This document shows positions 24,963-33,679 of a DNA stretch of 64,000 nucleotides, piece after piece; position 1 is the first letter of the stretch, and each line of letters starts with the position of its first letter. A program made the translations under genes and the position numbers. Source of the DNA: Streptomyces sp. NBC_01296 (lineage in GTDB: Bacteria; Actinomycetota; Actinomycetes; Streptomycetales; Streptomycetaceae); contig NZ_CP130720.1 of NCBI RefSeq assembly GCF_035984415.1, forward strand, positions 7,192,001 through 7,256,000, in the 5' to 3' direction. The notes below the pieces were generated by a model. That model worked only from the letters and a program-made list of their open reading frames with translations, was not told the origin of the DNA and made no database searches.

Positions 24963-25946
24963 GTGGGCAGCGCTGAGATGGGTCGTCTCGGGTCCGCCGC
25001 TCTGCGCATCCTCGCCCTTGCCGCCGTCTACTACGGGGCTGCACGGGTCGGCCTTCTCCAGCAGCTGGTGCGTGACCAGGTCACCCCCCTGTGGCCGCCG
25101 ACCGGCGTCGCGCTGGCCGGGCTGCTGGTGATGGGGTTGCGCGTCTGGCCGGGCATCGCGCTGGGCGCGTTCCTGGCCAATGTGTTCCTCGGGCCGTCGT
25201 TGGTCTCCGTACTGGCCATCACCGCCGGCAACACTCTCGCGCCGGTCTGCGCCTGTCTGATGCTGCGCAGAGCCGGGTTCAGAAACGAGCTGGACCGCCT
25301 GCGGGACGTCCTGGCACTCGTCTTCCTCGGCGCGCTCGCCGGGATGTTGATCAGTTCAACCATCGGCAGCGGCGTACTGGTCCTCTCCGGAGCACTGGAT
25401 GCGGGTGACTTCTGGCCGACATGGTCGGTGTGGTGGACCGGTGACGCGATGGGTGTCCTTGTCGTCACACCCTTCCTGCTCGTGCTGCGCAAGGCCCATT
25501 GGCCGTCGCGGGCCGGGCCCGGCCGATGGGTCGAGGCGGTGGCGCTGGCGCTCGGTACGGTCGTCGCCACGCTCTTGGCGACGCGCACGCGCGATGCGAG
25601 CCTGCTCTTCCTCGTCTCGCCGTTCTTGATCTGGGCGGCCTTCCGCTTCCGGCTGGCCGGCGCAGCGCCGTGCGCGCTCGCCGTGGTGACGCTGGCGATT
25701 CTGGCTGCCGACGGCAACAGGGGCCCGTTCGTCGGCGAGGATGTCTTTGCCAGCATGGTTACGCTCCAGGCCTTCAACGGTACGACCGCGCTGACGGCTC
25801 TCCTTCTCGCGGCCGTCATCACCGAACGCGACAGAACGTATGAGGAGATCAAACGGGTCTGCGCGCGGCTTGCGGAGGTGGTGGCCCGGATGGAGCCGCG
25901 GCCCGAGTCGCACGAGTACCCGCCCGAGAACCATCCGCCGCCATAA
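24963..25946 (+). CDS. MASE1-domain integral membrane sensor protein
   Basis: 327 residues with about eight hydrophobic segments and the MASE1 pattern: QVTPLWPPTGVALA, ANVFLGP, and the WWTGDAMGVLVVTP segment. MASE1 normally sits in front of a kinase, GGDEF or phosphatase output domain. Here the protein ends soon after the membrane part, with a short coiled helix (RTYEEIKRVCARLAEVV) and a Pro-rich tail. Because the PP2C gene lies just upstream, the two may be a split sensor-phosphatase. The start is GTG 24963 or ATG 24978; neither has a strong ribosome site. Confidence 0.82.
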   Translation: MGSAEMGRLGSAALRILALAAVYYGAARVGLLQQLVRDQVTPLWPPTGVALAGLLVMGLRVWPGIALGAFLANVFLGPSLVSVLAITAGNTLAPVCACLMLRRAGFRNELDRLRDVLALVFLGALAGMLISSTIGSGVLVLSGALDAGDFWPTWSVWWTGDAMGVLVVTPFLLVLRKAHWPSRAGPGRWVEAVALALGTVVATLLATRTRDASLLFLVSPFLIWAAFRFRLAGAAPCALAVVTLAILAADGNRGPFVGEDVFASMVTLQAFNGTTALTALLLAAVITERDRTYEEIKRVCARLAEVVARMEPRPESHEYPPENHPPP

Positions 25947-26091
25947 CACCCCGGTGGGGCACATCCAGCGGGTTTGATCCCGCCTACGTGGCTCTGGATC
26001 TGCGACCACGCCCCACCGGAGGGCGCCCGTCAACGCCGTCGAGCGGCGCCCGGATCCCGCAACGTCCGGTCCAGGAACCGACAGTGTGCCT

Positions 26092-26241
26092 CTAGAAGAA
26101 CCCGAGCTTCTTCGGGGAGTAGCTGACCAGCATGTTCTTCGTCTGCTGGTGGTACAGCAATCGAACCCATTCTGACCAGGCAAAACGGAAGTCGGAGCAG
26201 CTCCTCGGCGCGGGTTGGTCCGGAATTGGTCCGGATCTTGG
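26092..26241. repeat. Attachment-site-like repeat, copy 1
   Basis: First of three same-orientation copies (others at 48822 and 63545). On the minus strand it encodes a conserved C-terminal tail with YHQ, TKN, LVSYSPK and a final FF before TAG. Exactly 123 bp from the CTAGAAGAA start lies a paired motif (TTGGTCCGGAATTGGTCCGG, 26215-26234) followed by ATCTTGG. The rest of the gap 25947-26327 holds nothing else I recognise. Copy 1 lacks the second TGGTCCG pair seen on the left of copies 2 and 3. Confidence 0.75.
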
Positions 26242-26327
26242 TCCTGGTGGTCCCCAGGCGGAGAAGCTGGCGTGGGATGGGAATGAACGGGCCATCACAT
26301 GGAGACAGTCGTACGGTTTCGCGGATT

Positions 26328-27017
26328 TCAGGCAAGCACGTTGACGGCGCGGGCGACCACCAGCCCGAGAATGAGGAGGGAGAGGAGAGCCTGAACGCTC
26401 ATGACGATCTTGGCCCAGGGGGCCAACGGCATGACGTCGGTCGGGCTGAAGGCGGTTGAGTTGGTGAGCCCGAGGTAGAGGTAGTCGATGAAGCGGGGGC
26501 GCCAGTCGGCCGCACCCAGTTCCGGGTTGAGCTGCTGGGGGAAGGCAAGTGCCGGGGTGGGAGGCATGTGGTGGGCGCGGGCGGCGGCCCCGCCGTTGTC
26601 GAGCTCGTAGTACAGCAGTGAGAAGGCCAGGATGGTGCCCACCCACACGGTGCCGCCGGTCTGCAGCAGGCTCGAGGCGGAGCCGGTCTCCGGTCCACCG
26701 TGAATGAGGTCGTCGACCAGGTGGACGGTCGACCAGACAGCACTGAGCGCAAGGACTGCGACGAGGGTGATGGCGACCGCGCGCAGGAAGGCAGATCGTC
26801 GGTTGATCCGGCCCGGGTCGCCCGCGACCAGCGCCAGCAGAAGCAGTCCCTCGACGACCGGGAGAACCCAGCGAGGGGCCATGCGCAAGTCGTCGGGGAG
26901 CAGCATGGTCAGCACCATCGCAGCGAGGACGGCCGCGGCCATCGGCCAGCGGGTTTCGCCGAACGGCTCGTGCGGATCCGGGCGCTCGGTCAGCTCGGGG
27001 GAGTGATCTCTGTGCAC
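26328..27017 (-). CDS. DUF1345-like integral membrane protein
   Basis: 229 residues with about six hydrophobic segments. The C-terminal block YLYLGLTNSTAFSPTDVMPL, followed by a final membrane helix, is typical of DUF1345 proteins and resembles the pore region of small two-helix ion channels. GTG 27017 has AAGGGG upstream. Function is unknown; a channel or stress membrane protein is plausible. It ends 87 bp from the attachment-site-like repeat. Confidence 0.75.
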   Translation of the reverse strand: MHRDHSPELTERPDPHEPFGETRWPMAAAVLAAMVLTMLLPDDLRMAPRWVLPVVEGLLLLALVAGDPGRINRRSAFLRAVAITLVAVLALSAVWSTVHLVDDLIHGGPETGSASSLLQTGGTVWVGTILAFSLLYYELDNGGAAARAHHMPPTPALAFPQQLNPELGAADWRPRFIDYLYLGLTNSTAFSPTDVMPLAPWAKIVMSVQALLSLLILGLVVARAVNVLA

Positions 27018-27169
27018 GTGGCGGGCCCCTTACAGTCATCGTCCGTTTCGTCGCCCCGGGGGATCCGCGACAGGCGACGCTTGCGGCCGGGCGCCAGGGG
27101 GTACTCGTGATCTGCGGTCCCTTCGCCTCGGGCCAGAACCCTCGGCCCCGCGCAATGACCGGTCCGGGA

Positions 27170-28132
27170 TCAGGACTTGCGGGTCGGAAGGACGTTTTCC
27201 AACGGCTCCCCAGCGAGGTGGTGCAGGACCTGGGTACGGATCAGCCGGAGTGCCCGCGGCAGGAAGGCCGAGCTGTTGCCTCCGGCGTGAGGACTGATGA
27301 GTGTGTGGGGTGCGTGCCACAGAGGATGGCCGGGCGGCAGGGGCTCTGGGTCGGTGACGTCCAGGGCGGCGTGCAGTCTGCCGGCCGTGAGTTCGGCGAG
27401 CAATGCGTCGGTGTCCACGACGGAGCCTCTGGAGACGTTGACGAGAAGGGATTGGTCCGGCATGCGGGCGAGAAAGCGCGCGTCGACCAGGCCGTGTGTC
27501 TCTTCGGTCAGCGGGACCGTGAGGATCACGACGTCGGCTTGGGGCAGGAGTTCGGGTAGCGCGTCGAGCGGGTGGACGGGGCCGCGCGGGGTTGTACGGG
27601 CTCTGCGGGCGACTCGCAGGAACGCACACTCGAAGGGGGCGATCCGGTCCTCGATCGCGGAGGCGATCGAACCGTAGCCGAGGAGCATGACCGTACGGTC
27701 GGCCAGTGCGGGACGGGAGCCGGTCCGCCACTCCTCGGCGTCCTGGCTGCGTACGAAGTCTGGGATGCCCCGGAGGGACGCGAGAGCGAGCGTCACGGCC
27801 AGTTCGGCGGTGCTGGTGTCATGGACGCCGCTGGCGTTGCAGAGCGTGACGTCGGCGGGAATGAATTGCACGAGGTCGTCGACGCCGGCCGAGAGGGACT
27901 GGACGACTCTCAGCCGCGGCGCTCTTGCAAGGATGGGTACCGCGGCATCCGTGTGGCCGTAGGGAATGACCAGGAATTCCACCGTTGCGAGGCTCTCCGT
28001 GTCCGGCGGGCTGCCGGCGCCGTCCCACACCGTGACGGGCAGATCATCGGGCATGCCGGGCACGTCTGATGCCGGGTACGGCAACAGGAACCGGGCGGCG
28101 CTCTGATCAGCGGGACGGTCCAAGAAACTCAC
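27170..28132 (-). CDS. D-isomer-specific 2-hydroxyacid dehydrogenase
   Basis: 320 residues. The NAD-binding glycine motif is MLLGYGSIASAI. NVSRGSVVDTDAL carries the catalytic arginine region, DVTDPEPLPPGHPLW the family glutamate region, and the catalytic histidine is in ISPHAGG. The substrate could be glyoxylate/hydroxypyruvate or another 2-oxo acid; the sequence does not tell. It is a single minus-strand gene facing away from the GH15 gene across a 288-bp shared promoter region. Confidence 0.87.
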   Translation of the reverse strand: MSFLDRPADQSAARFLLPYPASDVPGMPDDLPVTVWDGAGSPPDTESLATVEFLVIPYGHTDAAVPILARAPRLRVVQSLSAGVDDLVQFIPADVTLCNASGVHDTSTAELAVTLALASLRGIPDFVRSQDAEEWRTGSRPALADRTVMLLGYGSIASAIEDRIAPFECAFLRVARRARTTPRGPVHPLDALPELLPQADVVILTVPLTEETHGLVDARFLARMPDQSLLVNVSRGSVVDTDALLAELTAGRLHAALDVTDPEPLPPGHPLWHAPHTLISPHAGGNSSAFLPRALRLIRTQVLHHLAGEPLENVLPTRKS

Positions 28133-28420
28133 GGGCCGAACCTAGACCATTCGCCACAAATGATCGGTGCGGACTCGACCGACAGCGTCTGCACAATTTC
28201 CGTTCGGGTGAACGCGGAGAGTAAGCCAAGGCCGTGCTCGTTGCGAGCGCGTTCGCTTTTCCGGCCCCGCGAATGGCTTTTGGCCTCTGCCTGTGCGACG
28301 TCCCGGTGAGCGGGAGCAGGTTCGGCACGGGAAAGTGCCGTCGACGTTGCGACGTGGCAGGCGTGAGCAGGCTGCCGGATAGTGGACGCAGGGGGCTTCC
28401 GTGGAGACCTTGGAGCCGCA

Positions 28421-30241
28421 ATGGACCGCTACCCTCCCATCGCCGAGCACGGGCTGGTGGGCGACCTTCAGACCGCGGCGCTCGTGTCGTCGCAGGGAGT
28501 AGTCGACTGGTTTGCGGCTCCCCGGTTCGACTCGCCCAGCATTTTCGCCGCCCTGCTCGATCACGATCGCGGCGGCTACCTGCAACTGGCTCCAGAGCAT
28601 CCCGACGGAACGTGCAAGCAGCTCTACTACCCCGACACCGCCATCCTGGTGACACGGTTCATGTCGCCGGACGGCGTGGGTGAGGTCGTCGACTTCATGC
28701 CCCCGGACCGGACCCGCACCGCGACCGACCGGCACACCCTGGTCCGCATGGTCCGCGCCGTGCGAGGGAGCGTCGATTTCAACCTCGAGTGCCGGCCGCG
28801 CTTCGACTACGGCCGGACCTCCCACGAACTCGAACTCGGCGAAGGGGGCGCCGTCTTCCGGGCACCTGGAATCGACGGGCATCTGCAGAGCACGTTCCCG
28901 CTGGAGCGGGACGGCCAGGACGTACGGGGAAAGGTGACGCTGAGCGCCGGCCAGTCCGGCGGAGTCGTGTTCACGGTCTGTGCCTCCGGCGGCGACGCAC
29001 CCGATCCCGTTACGGCCGACTGGTTCGACGGGCAATTCGAGGAGGTCAGCCGGTTCTGGCGGCACTGGCTGCGCAAGTCCCGCTACCGGGGCCGCTGGCC
29101 CGAGCTGGTACACCGCTCGGCCATCACCCTCAAACTCCTCACCTACGCCCCCACCGGCGGGCTGGTCGCGGCAGCCACCATGGGTTTGCCCGAACAGGTC
29201 GGCGGCGAGCGCAACTGGGACTACCGGTTCACCTGGGTACGAGACGGGGCTCTGTCGGTCCGGGCGATGCTGGACCTCGGCTTCGTCGAGGAGGCCACCG
29301 CGTTCGTCCACTGGCTGGTGGACAGGATCCAGGATCGGGAAGGAAAAGAGGAGGAGCCGCTCCAGACGATGTACCGGATCGACGGAAATCCCGACCTGCC
29401 GGAAGAGACACTCGAACACTTCGAGGGTTACCGGGGCTCCGCCCCCGTCCGCATCGGAAACGGCGCCGCCGACCAGCTCCAGCTCGACATCTACGGCGAG
29501 GCCATCTACGCCGTGTCCCAGGGCCGTGAGATCGCGCAGCAGGCCAGCTACGGGGGATGGCAGTCGGTTGCCCGGCTGCTGGACTGGCTCGCCGAAAGCT
29601 GGGACCGGCCGGACGAAGGCATCTGGGAGACCAGGGGCGGCCGCCAGGACTTCACCTACAGTCGGGTGATGGCGTGGGTCGCCTTCGACCACGGGCTGCA
29701 GCTCGCCGAGCACTACCGCAGGCCCGCCGACCTGGAACGATGGCGGAAGGCGCGGGATGCCGTGTTCGAGCAGATCATGGAACGCGGCTGGAGCGAGAAG
29801 GAGCGCGCCTTCATCCAGCACTACGACGGTGATGTCCTGGACGCCTCGCTGCTTCTCATGCCCAGAGTAGGGTTCGTAGCTCCCCGTGACAGGGCCTGGC
29901 TCTCCACACTCGAAGCGATGGACCGCAAGCTCGTCTCCGACAGCCTCGTCTACCGCTACGACCCGGCTGCATCACCGGACGGGCTGCGCGGTTCGGAAGG
30001 CACCTTCAGCCTGTGCACCTTCCTCTACGTCGATGCCCTGGCAAGGGCGGGGCGGGTGTCCCAGGCCCGCTACACCTTCGAGAAGATGCAGACCTACGCC
30101 AACCACGTGGGGCTGTTCGCCGAGGAGGTCGGCCCCAGCGGGGAGCAGCTGGGCAATTTCCCGCAGGCGTTCACGCACCTGTCTTTGATCATGGCCGCCA
30201 CCACTCTCGACGAGGCGCTCGATGCCGATGACGGGAGCTGA
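28421..30241 (+). CDS. Glycoside hydrolase family 15 protein (glucoamylase/trehalase-like)
   Basis: 606 residues with the GH15 layout: an N-terminal beta-domain (YPPIAEHGLVGDLQTAALV, VDWFAAPRFDSPSIF) and an (alpha/alpha)6 catalytic barrel starting near residue 240. The barrel carries RNWDYRFTWVRDGALSV, and later GNGAADQLQLDIYGE and EVGPSGEQLGNFPQAF, which contain the catalytic glutamate regions. Actinobacterial homologues include trehalases, so trehalose or alpha-glucan hydrolysis is likely. No signal peptide is present, so it is cytoplasmic. ATG 28421 has GGAG upstream. It is followed by a gluconokinase gene on the same strand. Confidence 0.9.
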   Translation: MDRYPPIAEHGLVGDLQTAALVSSQGVVDWFAAPRFDSPSIFAALLDHDRGGYLQLAPEHPDGTCKQLYYPDTAILVTRFMSPDGVGEVVDFMPPDRTRTATDRHTLVRMVRAVRGSVDFNLECRPRFDYGRTSHELELGEGGAVFRAPGIDGHLQSTFPLERDGQDVRGKVTLSAGQSGGVVFTVCASGGDAPDPVTADWFDGQFEEVSRFWRHWLRKSRYRGRWPELVHRSAITLKLLTYAPTGGLVAAATMGLPEQVGGERNWDYRFTWVRDGALSVRAMLDLGFVEEATAFVHWLVDRIQDREGKEEEPLQTMYRIDGNPDLPEETLEHFEGYRGSAPVRIGNGAADQLQLDIYGEAIYAVSQGREIAQQASYGGWQSVARLLDWLAESWDRPDEGIWETRGGRQDFTYSRVMAWVAFDHGLQLAEHYRRPADLERWRKARDAVFEQIMERGWSEKERAFIQHYDGDVLDASLLLMPRVGFVAPRDRAWLSTLEAMDRKLVSDSLVYRYDPAASPDGLRGSEGTFSLCTFLYVDALARAGRVSQARYTFEKMQTYANHVGLFAEEVGPSGEQLGNFPQAFTHLSLIMAATTLDEALDADDGS

Positions 30242-30292
30242 TTCATCCATGGTGAGTCGGGCAAACACGGTTGCCGTCGCCTGAGGAGCATC

Positions 30293-30817
30293 ATGGACTC
30301 AGCTCCTGAGGCTCCGCCGATCGTGGTGGTCATGGGTGTCGCGGGGTCCGGGAAGTCCACCGTTGGAGCCCTGCTGGCTCAACGGCTTGCGCTGCCGTTC
30401 CTTGAGGGAGACGGCCTTCATCCGCAAGCCAACCGGGCCAAGATGGCATCCGGTCAGCCGCTGGACGACCAGGACCGCCGCCCGTGGCTGCTGGCCCTCG
30501 CGGCCTGGATCCGGGAGGCGACCGCGTCCGGCCGGGGCGGCGTGATGACATGCTCGGCGCTGAAGCACGCCTACCGGGACGAGTTCCGCCGGGCCGGCGC
30601 GAACGTCTGGTTTCTGCACCTGGCGCTCGACGCGGCCACCGCTGAAAGACGGGTCGCCGGACGTTCGGGCCACTTCATGCCCGCGCGGTTGGAGAAGTCC
30701 CAGTACGCCGCCCTCGAGCCGCTGCGCCCCGATGAACCGGGGCTGACCGTGGATGCCGCGGCTACCCCCGAATCCATCGTCGACGAGGTGGTGAAGACCT
30801 TGCCGAGGATCCGGTGA
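30293..30817 (+). CDS. gntK: Gluconokinase (thermoresistant GntK type)
   Basis: 174 residues with the P-loop GVAGSGKST, the substrate segment EGDGLHPQANRAKMASG, CSALKHAYRD and GHFMPARLEKSQYAALEP, all characteristic of gluconate kinase. It phosphorylates D-gluconate to 6-phosphogluconate for the pentose phosphate pathway. It lies 51 bp after the GH15 gene and before a GMC oxidoreductase. A sugar-oxidising dehydrogenase next to a gluconate kinase would make a compact glucose/gluconate route, though a shared transcript is an inference. Confidence 0.92.
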   Translation: MDSAPEAPPIVVVMGVAGSGKSTVGALLAQRLALPFLEGDGLHPQANRAKMASGQPLDDQDRRPWLLALAAWIREATASGRGGVMTCSALKHAYRDEFRRAGANVWFLHLALDAATAERRVAGRSGHFMPARLEKSQYAALEPLRPDEPGLTVDAAATPESIVDEVVKTLPRIR

Positions 30818-30939
30818 ATCTCCCTCTCTCCGCGTTGTCCGGAATCCTCCCGAGTCGCCGCCCCCGAGGAGGGCGGGTAATTTCGAGAGAGTCACCGAGT
30901 CCGATCACGCGGCTGCGCTCCGTACGCCGTAGCACCGCA

Positions 30940-30975
30940 AAGTCTCACGCCGGCCGCAAGTCTCACGCCGGCCGC
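30940..30975. repeat. Tandem 18-bp direct repeat upstream of GMC oxidoreductase
   Basis: Two perfect, adjacent copies of AAGTCTCACGCCGGCCGC end 42 bp before the GMC start codon. The repeat could be a regulator site, or coding if the gene starts further upstream in the same frame (open from 30814). Confidence 0.6.
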
Positions 30976-31017
30976 TACGGCCAGGACGGCAGACGACTCC
31001 GAGAACGGGACCTCCGC

Positions 31018-32598
31018 ATGGCCGACGATCAGCACTACGACGTCATCATCATCGGTACGGGAGCGGGCGGCGGCACACTTGCCCACCGGCTGGCCCCCAC
31101 CGGCAAGCGGATCCTGATCCTGGAGCGCGGCGGCTACCTGCCCCGGGAGCGGGACAACTGGGACTCCACAGCCGTCTTCGTCAAGGGCAAGTACCGCGCC
31201 CCCGAGTTCTGGTACGACAAGCACGGTGATGCCTTCCCGCCCGAGGTCAACTACTACGTCGGGGGCAACACCAAGTTCTACGGCGCCGCGCTCTTCCGTC
31301 TCCGCCCCGAGGACTTCGGCGAATTGCACCATCACGACGGCATCTCACCGGCCTGGCCGATCCGCTACGAGGATCTGGAGCCGTACTACACGGAGGCGGA
31401 GCAGCTGTACCTGGTGCACGGCCGGCACGGTGAGGACCCCACAGAGGGCTCGGCGAGCGGCCAGTATCCGCATCCTCCCGTGGAGCACGAGCCGCGCATC
31501 CAGCAGCTCAGCGACGACTTGGAGAAGAAGGGGCTCCACCCCTTCCACCTGCCCATCGGGGTGAACCTGACCCAGGACGGCAGCGGCCGGGCCACACATG
31601 ACAGCGTGTGCATCCGCTGCGACCGTGTGGACGGCTTCCCGTGTCTGCTGGGCGCGAAGTCCGATGCCCAGGTGATCTGCGTCGATCCGGCGCTGACGTA
31701 CGACAACGTCACTCTGGTGACGAAGGCGAACGTCCGGCGTCTGGAGACCGACCCGACCGGTCGCACCGTCACACGCGTCGTCGCCGAGCTGGGCGACGGG
31801 TCGACCGAGGGCTTCAGCGCCGACGTCGTCGTCGTCGCCTGCGGCGCGGTCAACTCGGCGGTCCTGCTGCTGCGTTCGGCGAACGACAAGCATCCCGGGG
31901 GCCTGGCCAACAGCTCGGACGTGGTGGGACGCCACTACATGCGGCACAACAACCTGGCGCTGATGGCGGTGTCGAAGGAGCCGAACCCCACCAAGTTCCA
32001 GAAGACACTCGCGCTGAACGACTGGTACCTCGGGGCGGACGACTGGGACTTCCCGCTCGGCGGCATCCAGATGCTCGGCAAGTCCGACGCCGACCAGATC
32101 CACGGCGAGGCACCGCGCTGGGCCGGCGCCGTCACCCCGGACATGCCGTTCGAGATGCTCGCGCACCACGCCGTCGACTTCTGGCTGTGCGGGGAGGACC
32201 TGCCGCTGCCCGAGAGCCGCGTCACCCTCGACAGCAACGGCGACATCCACTTGGCCCTCGACGAGAAGAACAACATCGCCGGGCTCCAGCGACTCCGGCA
32301 CAAGCTCCAGGGGATGCTCGGCCACCTGGGCATGCACGAGCACCACCTGCTGTCGCACAGCATCTACCTGCACAAGGGCATGCCCATCGGGGCCACCGCC
32401 CATCAGGCCGGTACGGTGCGGTTCGGCACCGACCCCCGCAGCTCGGCCCTGGACGCCGACTGCAAGGCCCACGACCTCGACAACCTCTACGTCGTGGACA
32501 CGAGCTTCTTTCCCAGCATCGGCGCGGTGAACCCGTCGCTCACCGCCATCGCCAACGCCCTGCGGGTCGGTGACCATCTCGCGGGCCGTCTGAAATGA
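31018..32598 (+). CDS. GMC-family FAD-dependent oxidoreductase
   Basis: 526 residues. The N-terminal FAD-binding motif is IIIGTGAGGGTLA, followed by LILERGGYLP, a YVGGNTKFYGAALFR segment and the C-terminal GMC block around SSALDADCKAHDLDNLYVVD and NPSLTAIANALR. The cysteine pattern CIRCDRVDGFPC in the middle is typical of an actinobacterial GMC subgroup. Likely substrates are sugars or alcohols. ATG 31018 was chosen at the start of the flavin fold; the frame is open upstream to 30814. It follows gluconokinase on the same strand. Confidence 0.88.
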   Translation: MADDQHYDVIIIGTGAGGGTLAHRLAPTGKRILILERGGYLPRERDNWDSTAVFVKGKYRAPEFWYDKHGDAFPPEVNYYVGGNTKFYGAALFRLRPEDFGELHHHDGISPAWPIRYEDLEPYYTEAEQLYLVHGRHGEDPTEGSASGQYPHPPVEHEPRIQQLSDDLEKKGLHPFHLPIGVNLTQDGSGRATHDSVCIRCDRVDGFPCLLGAKSDAQVICVDPALTYDNVTLVTKANVRRLETDPTGRTVTRVVAELGDGSTEGFSADVVVVACGAVNSAVLLLRSANDKHPGGLANSSDVVGRHYMRHNNLALMAVSKEPNPTKFQKTLALNDWYLGADDWDFPLGGIQMLGKSDADQIHGEAPRWAGAVTPDMPFEMLAHHAVDFWLCGEDLPLPESRVTLDSNGDIHLALDEKNNIAGLQRLRHKLQGMLGHLGMHEHHLLSHSIYLHKGMPIGATAHQAGTVRFGTDPRSSALDADCKAHDLDNLYVVDTSFFPSIGAVNPSLTAIANALRVGDHLAGRLK

Positions 32599-32638
32599 CC
32601 CGAACCGGTGCGCACCCGGGGACCGGGTGCGTCACCCG

Positions 32639-33679
32639 TCACAGGTCGTCCCCGGGGGCGGGGGCGGACCGGGTGTCGGCGTCGGTGAGCGGCTCCAGCT
32701 GACCCAGGGTGTCGAGGCGGTAAAGCACCACGAGCGCCGGGCCGACGAGAACGATCGCGATGAGCGTGACGATGCCCAGCCAGTTGAGGGTGGGGGCCGC
32801 ACCGGCCGCTTCGGTCACGGTCAGCGATGTGGGAAGCAGGTAGGGCCCCTGGGCCATGCCCCATGCGCCGACTGTGAGGGCGACACTTCCCACGGCGGTC
32901 CAGCGGGACCAGTGTGGGGACCCGCGCCACAGCAGCAGTACCGTCGCCAGGCCGCAGAGCGCGGCCAGGATGACCATGGTCAGGCCCCATCCCGTGGTGA
33001 GGCCTTCCCATACGTAGCGGGCGTCGCCGTGGGTCACGGGCAGGGCAATGAGCGCGAGCACGACGACCGCGGCGAATGCCAGAAGCGCTCGGAGCCGGAA
33101 GTAGGAGACGAGATCGTCGGCGCCGAAACGGCGGGCGTCACTCGAGAGGAAGACCGCTCCGAGGAACGCTGTGGAAGCAATGGCCAGAAGACCGGTGAGG
33201 ACCGAGGTCGGGTTGGCCCAGGCATCTGCGGATGCCGGTGTGCCGACGGCGACCCGGCCAGAGGCGATACCGCCGAGTACCGCCCCGAGGAAGAACGGCG
33301 TGACCAGCGACGCGAGGGCGAACAACACGCCGGCGATCCGGCGCCGAGCCAGCCGCCGCGCGGGCTTGCGCAGGGCGAACCCGGCTCCCCGGAGGACCAG
33401 TCCCACAGCCGCCAAGGCGAGAGGCAGCCACATCGCCTCGAACACGGCCTGGAACATCGTGGGGAAGCCGGTCCACATGACGATGAAAACGAAGATCAGC
33501 CAGACGTTGTTGACCTCCCACACCGGCGCCATGGCGTGGTCGATGAGCCGGCGGACCGGCTTGCCCCGCTCCGCGCCGCCGGCCAGCAGGTCCCAGAACC
33601 CCGCACCGTAGTCGGTGCCTCCGGCGCAGGCGTAGGCGGCGATCGCGACCACCAGGACCCAGGCGATGAGATCGGCCAT
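32639..33679 (-). CDS. cydB: Cytochrome bd ubiquinol oxidase subunit II
   Basis: 346 residues with eight to nine hydrophobic segments and the subunit II landmarks: GGTDYGAGFWDLLAGG at the N-terminus, APVWEVNNVWLIF and WTGFPTMFQAVF. It forms the quinol oxidase with CydA and is used at low oxygen. Its ATG shares one base with the CydA stop codon (TGATG), so translation is coupled. Cytochrome bd assembly genes (cydCD) are not in the window. Confidence 0.95.
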   Translation of the reverse strand: MADLIAWVLVVAIAAYACAGGTDYGAGFWDLLAGGAERGKPVRRLIDHAMAPVWEVNNVWLIFVFIVMWTGFPTMFQAVFEAMWLPLALAAVGLVLRGAGFALRKPARRLARRRIAGVLFALASLVTPFFLGAVLGGIASGRVAVGTPASADAWANPTSVLTGLLAIASTAFLGAVFLSSDARRFGADDLVSYFRLRALLAFAAVVVLALIALPVTHGDARYVWEGLTTGWGLTMVILAALCGLATVLLLWRGSPHWSRWTAVGSVALTVGAWGMAQGPYLLPTSLTVTEAAGAAPTLNWLGIVTLIAIVLVGPALVVLYRLDTLGQLEPLTDADTRSAPAPGDDL

